This document shows positions 1-10,100 of a stretch of DNA of 64,000 bases, piece by piece. Source of the DNA: Ehretia macrophylla (taxonomy: Eukaryota; Streptophyta; Magnoliopsida; Boraginales; Ehretiaceae). Numbering within the stretch: position 1 is the stretch's first letter; each line of letters starts with the position of its first letter. The notes beneath the pieces are model-generated. The model saw only the letters and a list, made by a program, of their open reading frames with translations, did not search any database and was not told the DNA's origin. The stretch spans positions 26,065,498 to 26,129,497 of the forward strand of contig CM075767.1 in assembly GCA_037974665.1 (NCBI GenBank), given 5' to 3'. A program made the position numbers and the translations under genes.

Positions 1-163
1 ATCAATTTGCCTGGTACGTTGCAATCACAATGTGATTCCATGTTGATTTGTTGAATTTTAGCTTAATTTGGGGAAGTTAAGGTTTTGGGTAAGGGTTTAA
101 ATTGGGGAAAAAATTGATATCAGCAAAAAGGATTTTGATTTGAGGGGAAAAAACATGGCAATT

Positions 164-598
164 GGGGCTCCATTTGTTTGCCGTAAAATATTTTACCGGA
201 AAATATTTTTTAAATTTTACGATGTTTGGTAACACCGGAAAATTAGTCAACTGTAAAATATTTTTCGGTCAACAATTGCGGCTGCTTTTTCTTAATTTTA
301 CGTTGTTTGGTAACACTGAAAAAATAGTCAACTGTAAAATGTTTTCCGGTCAACAATTGCAGCTAGTACAAAATTCTGGAAAATATTTTCATTTCTTTTG
401 GGAGAAAAAAATATTTTATGAAATTCACGGTATATCCAAACACCAGAAAATATTTTTTAAAAAAATATTTTCCGCCAACAAGTTATTTTACAGCAAACAA
501 ACGAAACCTTGTAAAATATATTATTTTTTAAATAAATATTTTTTATAAAAAATATTTATTACAAGCAAATTATTTTACAATAAACAAACAAACCCGGG
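164..598. mobile_element. Foldback MITE, family 1, copy 1
   Basis: Terminal inverted repeats built on the phrase TTTGTTTGCCGTAAAATA (from 174) and its complement near 483-508 and again near 565-598. The right terminus is therefore present twice. The core contains the phrase GTTTGGTAACACCGGAAAA and a near copy of it. A second member lies in opposite orientation at 43049-43495 with the same doubled terminus. No coding capacity; the short ORF inside is a reading of the repeat. No target duplication was recognised, so the superfamily is open (hAT-like is possible). Confidence 0.65.
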
Positions 599-1804
599 TT
601 ATAAAGCAAAAGGCATATGCAAGTTTTCGATTTTGCCCTTCATGATTACATGGACAAACATACACGTGCAAAAAAGTGCCAAAATCATTAGTTAACTGAC
701 GAAAATTTCGTCCAATACTAACAGTGCCCAACAATCTATAGTTAGAGGACTAATAGATTCACTTCAAAAATTTAAAGACAAAAAGATACACCGCGTTTCA
801 GAGACCAAACAATTAATTGCTAAAGTAATGAATTTCCTTCTTCATTACCCTTGTTCTCTAGCCCTTTATCCATATATAAGCCAAACATGAGAATATAGCA
901 ATAGTTTTTAGATTGCCGACGAGTACTTGAGCCCTAACTAACTATATCAGATTAATTCTGACAAGGCGACAACTAGTTTACAAAAGAAAAAAGACTCCTA
1001 TTTTTTAATTTATGTTGTCTTGATTGATATTCGACCAAAAAATTAGGTCTTAATTGACGAGTCAGCCTAAGGGGCCAATCTGACTCGTGAAAGACAAGGC
1101 CACTCATTGCCTTCGAGATGTGTAGGACTACACATACGATAATATAATATAATCTTTTTTATATTAATAATATTAAGATCACTAAATTTTATTAATTCAA
1201 TGAGATATTAATTTATTATTAAATTAATATCGATATATTTTTAGTTTTTTTGATCTAGTAGTAAATTTATTATATTTATGGTATTATTTTTGAAAAGTGA
1301 CTTATATTTTTTTAGGTCAATTTAAAAAGATAAGTAGCAACGTTTAATGAGAATAGAAGATAAAAATCTAATTTAGTAGGATTAGAACAAGTTTCTCTAA
1401 TATTTTATCAGGATTAGAATTAGAACAAGTTTCTCTAATCTCATAGTTAATTTATTATATAATTTTTAGTTAATTATTAATTTATAAAATATTTGGATTG
1501 ATAAAATGCAAAGAAAATATTTTAAATGTATTATCTTATAATTTTATCAAAATTATTAATTTTTACACTGGTCCCAAGTCAGGACCGATTATTTTTATTA
1601 TTTAAAAAAAATTATTAAATTATTAAGTATTAATTTTAAAAGAATCTATTGTATTATAATGACTGAATACTTATAATTAAGTTTCATTTAGACGAGGTAA
1701 CAACATTTGCATCGCAATAATATTCGTCAATTTCTCGAGTATTACACTTTGCTTAAGTTACCATTCACGTAATTCTCAGCATTACCATGAACATAATCAG
1801 CTCA
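599..1804. other. AT-rich intergenic DNA, nothing recognised
   Basis: No ORF of coding quality, no RNA gene and no clear repeat pair was seen. The stretch 690-830 contains phrases like those in decayed foldback elements elsewhere in the window, but no partner end was found. Confidence 0.5.
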
Positions 1805-1810
1805 ACCTAT

Positions 1811-2560
1811 TAGGCTGCCGTTGGTATCCATATGAAGGAATAGATTTAGGCAAGAATTGTATTAAGGATAGGATAAGAATAGGAATGAAATGACATGAAA
1901 TTAAAAAAAAAAAAATTGTATTTGATTTGTGGGTACAATAGGTAACAAAATTATCGTAATGTCTCATGTTGGGGAAGAAGCAATAAGTGAGTGATAAATC
2001 AATGAGTGTTGTAAATTTAAATAATAACTTGAGTTAATTCTTTTAAGGATATGTGAATTGAAGACCCAAGTAATTATTTTTAAAATTATATCACTAGTTT
2101 CGCTTACAAGTCTCAGAGTCTAGCTTCAAGTTTGATAGATGTGTTTAGAGTCACGTCGACCTTAGTGATTGTGTTCCATGAGAAGAATGTCAGGTTCTCA
2201 TCTGGCGGTGATTGTAATGTCCTACATTAGGAAATAGTAAATGATTTATAATTGAGTTTTATAAGTTTATATATTAAATTAGAATAATCATTTTATGCCA
2301 ATAAATTTAAAATTTAAATAATTATTTCTTAAACCTAACTATGACGGCAATCTTATTTATGGGCCTAGAGTAGAGGGTTTGGGGAGTGACAACTATTACT
2401 TAAATGCGTGCAAGGAGTGAATAATAAAGGTTGAGAAGGAATGAAATCACAAAAGAAATTGATGCATACTAATCAAACAGAAGGTTCTTCTTCCTCTCTC
2501 TATCCATCACTTTTGATCATTTTCATACGTATTCAATATGGATTAATAAGAACAGTTGCA
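1811..2560. mobile_element. Degenerate Tourist-like/TRIM-like repeat region
   Basis: The left edge at 1811 (TTA followed by GGCTGCCGTTGGTATCC) and the following GGAATGAAATGACATG-type text resemble the left end of the element at 52661. A convincing right end was not found. Inside, two similar phrases, AATGTCTCATGTTGGGGAA (about 1959) and AATGTCCTACATTAGGAAA (about 2216), resemble the start of TRIM-type LTRs. Both readings are weak. Confidence 0.3.
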
Positions 2561-3080
2561 AAGATGTACGGATTAGCCATCAGGCCCATCAGTATTTAAC
2601 GTGTGGCCACATCTACAGCATCAATGGTCAATTTAACCACATATTCCTTCGTTAATGCACCTCTAATATAGGTTGGCAATGCATTCAACATTTGTGGCCA
2701 CTTTTATGGTTCCTAATGCAGGGCCTCTGTCTAGTTGTCATATCCATCTTGATTTCTTCGCCTGGAGGGACACTTGGACCTCCCCTAGGGGAAATTGGTT
2801 AACCCTTCGCATTTTTTTCATTTAATGAAGTTCCATTTGAACAAAAAAAAAGAATCCCAACTATGTACTTTTTTTTCCTTTTTTTTTTTAAAAAGAAAAA
2901 AAAAATTAAAAGTAATTTTTTACTTACCCCTAAATAATTTAAACTCGAGATTATTTAAATTTTAAATGAGAACTGTTCCCACTAAATTTAACTCTCCTAT
3001 CTCAATTCCAACTATGTACTTTCCTAGTTTTCTTGTTCTTTTTGTTTTTCTCTTTGTGTCACGTAATTGTTTATAGCCCC
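2561..3080. other. Intergenic DNA, nothing recognised
   Basis: A/T tracts only; no ORF, RNA gene or paired repeat was recognised. Confidence 0.4.
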
Positions 3081-3459
3081 GTTAAGATTGCAAGTTTTTA
3101 GGGAAAGGGGAAGAAGGGGAGCTCCCTCTATTTGGATTACATTTTAATAGGAAGAAGAGGATTGCTTAATTAGGAGGATTGTTTATAGTAATTTGGGGGA
3201 ATGGAAAAGTTTGTCGGTGAAATGTCTATCTTACATTTCACTTAAAATTATTCATTCGGTTTCTTTCTTTCTCCAATTTATACAAAGAATTATAACATTA
3301 TACAATTTCCTTTCTCTTATTTATTTTTCTTTTTTGGCAATTTAAACAAGGCAATCTTATTTTCTTTACTTTCCTTTATTTTTTCTCTACCTTGCTTTCC
3401 TTTCCTTTTCTTTACTTAAACCAAACAAAGCATTATAAAACAATTTCCTTTCATTCCTC

Positions 3460-3512
<53 letters not shown>

Positions 3513-4070
3513 TTAATCCAAACAAAGAAATCTTTTTCCCTTTCTTTTCCTCTCCTTTAGTTTTTTCCTTTATCTCAATTTTCTTTTCTTTCCCTTGTGC
3601 AATCCAAATAGGCAACAGAGTGTTTGGATTGCACCTTTCAAAGAGAAGGAAAGGAAATGGAAGGATTAGGCAAACCTTTTACTTGTTTAGATTGACTTTT
3701 AGTAGGGAGTAAATGTTGTGGCGGGAGGAAATATTATGGAGGATTAAAAACTCATTTAATGATAGGATTTTGCAATCTTTTTAATTTGGAGTTTTATGAA
3801 GAGAAAAAAATGTTAATTAATGAAATATTTTAATTACCCATAGTGCTTTTATATAATTTTTATTATATCTTTTAACATGACAATAAATATGAAAAGGGTA
3901 TTTAGGTAACTTTTAGATTTCAAATTATCATTTTCTTTCTGTTTTCCAATCCAAACAAAGAAGCATAAAATCATTTCCTTTTTTCCTTGTCGCTTTTTCC
4001 ACTCCAAATGAGGAAACCCTTTCCTTTCCTTTTCTTTATTATTTTTCCTCTACCTTAATTTTCTTTCATG
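3081..4070. repeat. Pyrimidine-rich MITE remnants with (ATT)n array
   Basis: Repeated phrases of the type AATCCAAACAAAG followed by TTTCCTTT tracts occur near 3420, 3520 and 3950. The opposite-strand version (TGTTTGGATTG) lies near 3622. This looks like several overlapping decayed foldback elements. A perfect (ATT)n microsatellite of about 50 bp lies at 3459-3512. The ORF that crosses it is a tyrosine run from the microsatellite and is not called as a gene. Confidence 0.4.
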
Positions 4071-5240
4071 AATAATTATCTTATCATTTCATAATTTCTC
4101 GCAATTGGACAAATGCTCTAGATAATTGTCTATTTTGAGTAAATCAAAATTGATAAGATGGAACATTTTCTTGAAAAACATTGCTCTAAAACTGAAATAG
4201 GCTATTCAAGACTAAGAGTATCTATCCTGATTAAGAGTGAGTATTTCAACAATTTGATACCTCCCAAGTTGCTCTTAGTTTTTTTTTTCTCTAACTTATA
4301 TCTTTATGTTTTTTGACCATATAAGAAATAGTAATGTAATTAAGCAATGTTTAACTCAGTGAATAATTTGTAAGTAGAATTTATATAAGAGGGAATGTCC
4401 AGTGAAATATCTTACTGAAGGGGGTATGCTACATTCTGCAATTGTTTGGGGGATATAATAGAAAAAAGTTCGGTCAAAGGAAAAAAGATAAATGTCATCA
4501 AATTAGATGGTGATACCTCATGGTTTTTTTTAACAAGCTTCAATTACCTTCAGGGGGGTCTCCAAGAAAAATAGTATTAGCATTTATATCAAGTCCAGCC
4601 TCTGTCATAAGCTCAGCTTATTTATTGACTGTGTCGATCTTCTAGAATTCAACTAATGGGGTTGATAAGCTTTTGCTGACAATGTGCATATGCATTTCCT
4701 GAAAAAGAAAAAAGATATGTGCATATCAAGGTGAACTCTCAAGTTTTGTCCTTCCCTTTTTACCTACTCTTTATTGAGACTCCGACAAAAAATAATCTTT
4801 ATTGAGACTCCGACAAAAAAAAAGGAAAGGAAATTAATGAAAGAAGTGTAAAAGAAAAGAAAGAGGATGGTGAAAATATTATTTAGATTGGATAAAATTA
4901 TAAAAATAATAATTATAAAAGATTATGCTTTTCTTTTAGTTTGGATGGGAGAAAAAAAAAATTGATGTATAAATTTTATAAACAAATTGACATATTTACC
5001 TTGAGACTCTAATTTGGAATTGAAAATTGGAATACTTTTCTTTTAGAGTAACACTAGCTACCATTATTATTTTTTATTCAAAAAGATTTAAGTCGTACAA
5101 TATATATCAAATGATATTATCTATCATATTCACTTCACCTATTTTTTACCACCTACATAGATGTTTAGTTGGTATACTAAAATAATAAATTTATTTATTT
5201 CTCTCTCTATTTAGTATGTCAACTAAGTATTTACATAAAA
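4071..5240. other. AT-rich intergenic DNA with a 28-bp tandem duplication
   Basis: The only structure noted is a short tandem duplication at 4769-4796 and 4797-4824 (unit begins CTTTATTGAGACTCCGAC). The remainder is A/T-rich with no recognised gene. Confidence 0.5.
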
Positions 5241-5249
5241 AGTGATAAA

Positions 5250-5420
5250 TTCAATATTAGTCAATTTGATCTTTATTATTTCTCAAAAAATTCAATTTAG
5301 TCCATATTGTTTCTTAAAGAAAAATCAATTTAGTTTATGCACGTGACCCTTATTTGAAGATTAAATTAAAACTTTTGAAAAATAATAAGAATTAAATTGA
5401 TTAATTTTAAACAATAAAAA
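5250..5420. mobile_element. Small foldback MITE, degenerate
   Basis: The left arm carries TCAATTTGATCTTTATTATT and TCAATTTAGTCC phrases. The right arm, read on the opposite strand, carries TTAATTCTTATTATTTTTCA and TTTTAATTTAATC. The arms pair over roughly 50 bp. The phrasing matches the Mutator-like foldback elements elsewhere (for example 49664-50085). No target duplication was identified. Confidence 0.4.
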
Positions 5421-6545
5421 TTATTTTAAATCATTTTTATAAATATTAAAGATTAATATAAATTTTTTAAAATATTAAAAATTAATTTAAAAAAATATGA
5501 GAAGAATAGAGATTATATGCATAATTTATCAAAAAAAAAAACATGGAGACCACTATGTCTTAATCCCTATTAGCTAGTAGGTAAAATGTCCAAATCCTAA
5601 TCAGTGCACAGAAGCCGCCACTGCCTCAGCATGGTTTGCGTAGTGGGGCATCCAAGGCTGCCAACTCTCACATATGTCGACCATATAATCTAGATCAGTC
5701 AGTTTCATAAATAATGAAAATTGACACGACAAATTTGTAATGATATATATCTCAATTGACCTCAGGGCTCTAAGATTTATCCTTTTCACAGCGTTGCAGA
5801 CTCATGCAAGATTGGGACTCATTATAGGATTTGAATTCTTAGGCTTTTTACAAATTAAAGTATAGATAATTTCAAACCATTGGACGAAAGGAAAGCAAAG
5901 AAGAAAGCAAAAAGTTGTTCTAGTTTCAGACTGAGATAAGAAAAGAAAGTCAGACAGTATATAAAAAAAAAAAAGTATAAAGAATCAGGACTAATTCTAA
6001 CCTGTGGGTCATATGAGCGAGTGGGCGACAAGCACATGCACCACCTTCATAACCTTTGACACGTTCTTCCGTTTGATGCTAACGGCTTTACATATGACAA
6101 AAATAACTTTGGTTTTCTTACTGATAAAATTTGGATGGATTTTTAGGCTTGGTTTTTGTTAAAATGATGACATTTCATTAAAATGAAAGCAATTCAGTAG
6201 AAATAATTGACTCGCTCCTGTTGGATGGATATTTGATCTAATATTTGTGGATCTAAAATTTTTATTTATTGAGAGCTAAAATCATACAATTCAACATACA
6301 AATGTAAGATTTTTATTTCACTAGTGGCTAAATTGATTTTGTAACTTAAAAGTACACTAAAAACACATATTTTTAAAAAATGTAACTCTAATGATTCCAC
6401 TCTTGTAATTAGTGGAGACCGCAGCCTCCGCTAACCTATATAGAAGTCTGCTCATGTGACCTAAGGATCTCCCTCAAAGATAGAGGTACATTTGAAATCC
6501 AGTAATGGTTAACTTATCCTTAGACTTGTTTTTTTCTAGCCAGTC
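5421..6545. other. Intergenic DNA, nothing recognised
   Basis: The short minus-strand ORFs (5601-5789, 5855-6037) match no family I know, and their composition does not look coding. No RNA gene or paired repeat was recognised. Confidence 0.45.
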
Positions 6546-6830
6546 CACTGATTTTTTTTTTCCTAATGTCCGTTTTGTGTACGAAAACCGAATGTGACTG
6601 AAAAATGAGCTACAATCAACCAAATGTCTTTAACAATTGGTTTAAATTTTCCAGGGAATAATAGTGCCAGTGGAATTGATTGCAGTATGAACAGCCAGTG
6701 GATCATTTTCCAAAATGATATGTTCGAGTGGAAGGCTTCTGGCATACAAGCAAGCATACTAGATAGCCAGAGCTTCTGCTTCAAGAGCAAAACCACATGA
6801 GATTTTGTTGGCAAAACCATGAAATTGATT
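6546..6830 (-). pseudogene. LINE fragment: RNase H domain relic with poly(A) tail
   Basis: Read on the minus strand from about 6805 to 6555, one frame gives an L1-type RNase H tail. It has an ALEAEALAI-like helix, a HIILENDPLAV strand that corresponds to the usual ENDS/ETDS motif, and an SFFSHIR segment. Three stop codons interrupt it. A run of T at 6551-6560 (poly-A on the minus strand) follows the domain directly, as expected for a 5'-truncated LINE insertion of under 300 bp. The longer open frame over the same stretch is out of frame with this homology and is not the protein. In the family this domain removes RNA from the RNA-DNA hybrid; this copy is dead. Confidence 0.6.
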
Positions 6831-6831
6831 C

Positions 6832-7030
6832 CACTACAAGAAAAATTGATACGGGCGACAGATGGGCTTCATAGTTGCCTGGTTGTTTTCAGCAAAATCT
6901 GCATAGACATTAACTTACAAACGATAACGTCAAATATTCAGAGTTTTCCTGCCGTACAATAATTCTACTAAAAGTTATCCTATTACAGGATTGTGGTGAG
7001 GGGTCCAAGATGGAGAAAAGAGTTATAAGT
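6832..7030 (+). mobile_element. CACTA-type terminus, partner end not found
   Basis: The sequence CACTACAAGAAAAATTGATA at 6832 is a typical plant CACTA (En/Spm) terminal inverted repeat start. The terminus at 22664 shares its first 14 bases or so. No TTTTCTTGTAGTG end facing it was seen in the window. It may be an orphan end or a remnant cut by later insertions. Confidence 0.45.
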
Positions 7031-7244
7031 TGGTTCCTTGACTGGTTCGGAATAAGTGTATTTTGTCCTTCAAGGAATTAATTCTGCTGCGAACGTATTT
7101 GGTTTGGAGAGTGCCGAGTGTACATCAATTGGCGATGGTGATGGTGATTGTGACGATTGGGTTTTCGGCAGTCCAACTAATTTTGTTGACTCATCAATCC
7201 AATTCTTATTGTCTAAGATCAAAAAAGTACAATGTTTCCGACAT

Positions 7245-8212
7245 GGGCAAATTTCAGCATTGATCTCCATTGTTAGCTTGCAATTTTAGTTCAGTCTCCA
7301 TTATTATAAAAATAATATTATTAGTTATTAATATTTACAAAAAGTAACGCGATTAGTCCTTATCATTAAAAATGGATGAAAAAAGTAACTGTTTACGTAA
7401 AATGACCATTGTGCCCTTATTAATTAAGTAAATTCTCAAATTCACCCTTTTAATTACAAAATTAACATTTTTTTTTTTTTTTTTATAATTTGGTTCTTTT
7501 CCTCCATCATTACATACACCAACACAATCAAAATACACACACACAAACACAGTCCAAACACAAACAAACCGATCAAAACATACACATATACACAACATAC
7601 ACACGGTGGCAATAGGGTTGGAGGGTTTCGTGCATGGGTCACGCGAGGTGGTGCAAGAAGCGACATTGGTAATGGGAGTAGGGTAGGTTGCGCGAGTGGT
7701 TGTAGTGTGTTAAGTGGGTTCGCACGGTGGCTATAAGGGTTGTGGAAGGTGATTGTGATGGTGGCAGTGTGGGTCGCGCGAGGTATAGGGCTGGGGGTTG
7801 AGCAAGATGGCTGTAGGAATGGATTAGAGTTAAGGAGTTGTGGTGGCAGATGGTGGCTGTGATAGGGCTGGGGTGGCTGTGTTGGTCTTTTGTGGTAGGG
7901 TTGGGGTGGCGTGGGGTTGGGGGTGAGGGAAGAAGAAGATCGTAGATGCAAAATGGAAATAAAATAAAAAGATGAAAAAGAAGAAAAGAAAAGCAAAACA
8001 CCAAATTATGGTCAAATGACCATTTTACCCTTCTTAATATGGTCATGTGTTGCGCACATGACCATTTTTCATCCAATTTTAACATTGACTTAACGGAAAG
8101 GACTAACCACGTCACTTTTTGTAAACACTAGGGACTAATAATGCTACTTTTGTAACAAGGGACTAAACTGAAATTGCAAGCCAACAATAGAGACCAATGG
8201 TGAAATTTTTCC
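7245..8212. mobile_element. Mutator-like foldback element (non-autonomous)
   Basis: Long imperfect terminal inverted repeats. The left arm runs from GGGCAAATTTCAGCATTG at 7245 through CTTGCAATTTTAGTTCAGTC. The right arm, read inward on the opposite strand from 8212, runs from GGAAAAATTTCACCATTGG through CTTGCAATTTCAGTTTAGTC. The interior is a CA-rich tract (7530-7600) and a G-rich tract (7620-7930). The G-rich tract yields proline/histidine-rich open frames on the minus strand that I do not regard as genes. The Gypsy element at 8217 starts a few bases beyond the right arm, so the target duplication cannot be read cleanly. Confidence 0.65.
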
Positions 8213-8216
8213 TTTC

Positions 8217-8582
8217 TGATATGGACATAAAATAATGGATATATGCAATTACCTAAATGCCCAAAGGGAAAAATGAAACTTTAATCACCAAGACACTTGT
8301 CACAAAAATCGCGTACAAGGACAGTAGGGACCACCAAAAAAGATTCTCAAACATTACTATAAATAGCACAAGGAAAGTGACTGAAAAGTAACTCATTCAT
8401 TCTATTGCTAAATTTGTCATTAATTATTGGATTCATACCCAAGCCAACTTACTAATTCTCTCGCCCGAGGAGGAACGCGGGAGATAACCCTTGTCGTCCC
8501 GTTCCTTTACTTGTGTAGGACCTCAGCTCGGTCAAAGGATAAATAGGTCATCAGCTCAGCTCGACAAATTACACATCCAACA
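8217..8582 (+). repeat. Gypsy 5' LTR
   Basis: Begins TGATATGGACATAAAATAAT and ends ATCCAACA. Contains an ACTATAAATAGC TATA-like box near 8358. Paired with 13042-13407. Confidence 0.9.
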
Positions 8583-8602
8583 ATTGGCGCCATCTGTGGG
8601 AA
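8583..8602 (+). promoter_or_regulatory. Gypsy primer-binding-site-like sequence
   Basis: ATTGGCGCCATCTGTGGG follows the 5' LTR directly. The form TGGCGCC(A/G)TCTGTGGG is common after the 5' LTR of plant Tat-type elements. I do not assign the primer tRNA. Confidence 0.7.
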
Positions 8603-8630
8603 ACCACATTATAGCCCATTGAGATTCATC

Positions 8631-10100
8631 ATGGTTAGTACGAAAAATAACAATGTCGCAGGAGGAGATTTATAACCATCGGGGGAAACGGATTTAAATG
8701 CCCGACCACCAAACAATACCACCCAAGCTCATCTTGCTTTGAGTAGTGCCCCACACACAATACCCTAAACAGGAATCCCCAACCAACCACAAATAGCCCC
8801 AACACCGGATATGAATACGATGTACCTCATGATAATGGAGATGAGGGAAGCAATGACTCGATTAGCCAATAATCAATCCACACAAGCAAACCAAGCACTA
8901 CCCTAGACCAATCATCAAAACACCATACCTCTAAACCAAAATTCGACCATTCAGCACAATGGTTGACCTCCGATGGCCCAAGAAAGAACCGAACAAGTGA
9001 GATTCCAGAATCACTTAGAGGATGATAGGGGATCCTCGGGTCTGGTAAACCGACCCGAGTCAGCTAAAGGCAAGAAGCCGACTTACACCATTTTTGAGCC
9101 AACCAAGACTGTGGGGAATGTTTCCTGAGTAATTGCTGGGTTGGATGTAGGTCCACTTGTTCCAGAGATCCAAGGAGAGTTACTCCCCGATAGGACCAAA
9201 CTGCCAAATATTGCATTGTATGATGGAGAATGAGACCCTGAGGACTTCTTGATGACCTTTAGTCGGAACATGATTTTATTTAACTTTTCGGACACAGTAG
9301 AGTGCAAAGCATTCCCGACGTATCTAATTGGGGCCACGGGCCAATGGTATAGGGAACTGAAGGATGGGTCTATATAGATTTTTCGGCAATTAACCGAGGC
9401 TTTTGTTGATAGATTTACCAGCAGTAAGAGGCCAACCATTCATACCTCGGTATTATTCTCAATTAGACAACAGAATAATGAGTCTTTGAGGTCATACACA
9501 CATCGTTTCAACAAGGAAACACTCAAGATTCCCAATCTAGAAACCGCGATAGCTTTGGTAACATACACCAGAGGCTTGAGGTCCCGACCATTCCAAGCCT
9601 CTCTAGCCATCGCAAGGCCGACGTCTTTAGGAGAGCTGATGAGTCGCGCCGAGGGTTATATACATGCTGAGAAGATTTTCAAAGCTCATAAAGAGGAAGA
9701 CAACGTCAAAGGTATGGGTAAGAAGGAAGAAATGAACAGAGGAAAATCAAAAGATGTTGGTAAAGGTCGGACATAATCAAAAGAGAGACCGGAGCCAGGA
9801 CAGGCCTACTAGTCTGGGTATGCCGAATACGCTTCTCTGAACATACCAAGATGAGAGATCTTGATAGAAATCAAAAGTCATTACGAGTTGAAAAAGCCGC
9901 AAAAAATATTTATCCCTACAGACAAAAGAAGCAAGAAGAAGTATTGTCGGTTTCATGACGACCATGGTCATGATACCAATGAATGCTTCCAACTCAATGA
10001 TGAGATAGAAGCAATGATCTGAGCCGGCCATCTGGGAAGATATGTCAGAAATAGTTTTGAACAAGTGAATAGACCAGAAAGGGAAAGGGTGTGTAGCCCG
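8631..10100 (+). pseudogene. gag: Gypsy gag, interrupted
   Basis: The start ATG at 8631 lies 48 nt after the 5' LTR. The retrotransposon gag homology reads through about 9320-9776: a WYRELKDGS segment, a stop, then FTSSKRPTIHTS, LRSYTHRFNKE and ARPTSLGELMSRAEGYI. Around 9943-9995 a nucleocapsid-like knuckle appears (KYCRFHDDHGHDTNEC), as is usual for Tat-type gag. Several stop codons and frame changes break it, including one in each of the stretches around 8670, 9375 and 9775. In a working element Gag forms the cytoplasmic particle that packages the RNA. This copy cannot make a full protein. Confidence 0.75.

Noticed and set aside
7454..8115. Long proline/histidine/serine-rich ORFs on the minus strand
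   Set aside because: They are translations of the G-rich and CA-rich interior of a foldback element, overlap each other in several frames, and show no domain.
7236..8222. A 10-bp match, TTTCCGACAT left and TTTCTGATAT right, that looks like a Mutator target duplication of the element at 7245-8212
   Set aside because: The right copy overlaps the first bases of the Gypsy LTR (TGATAT at 8217), which arrived independently, so the match is probably chance.
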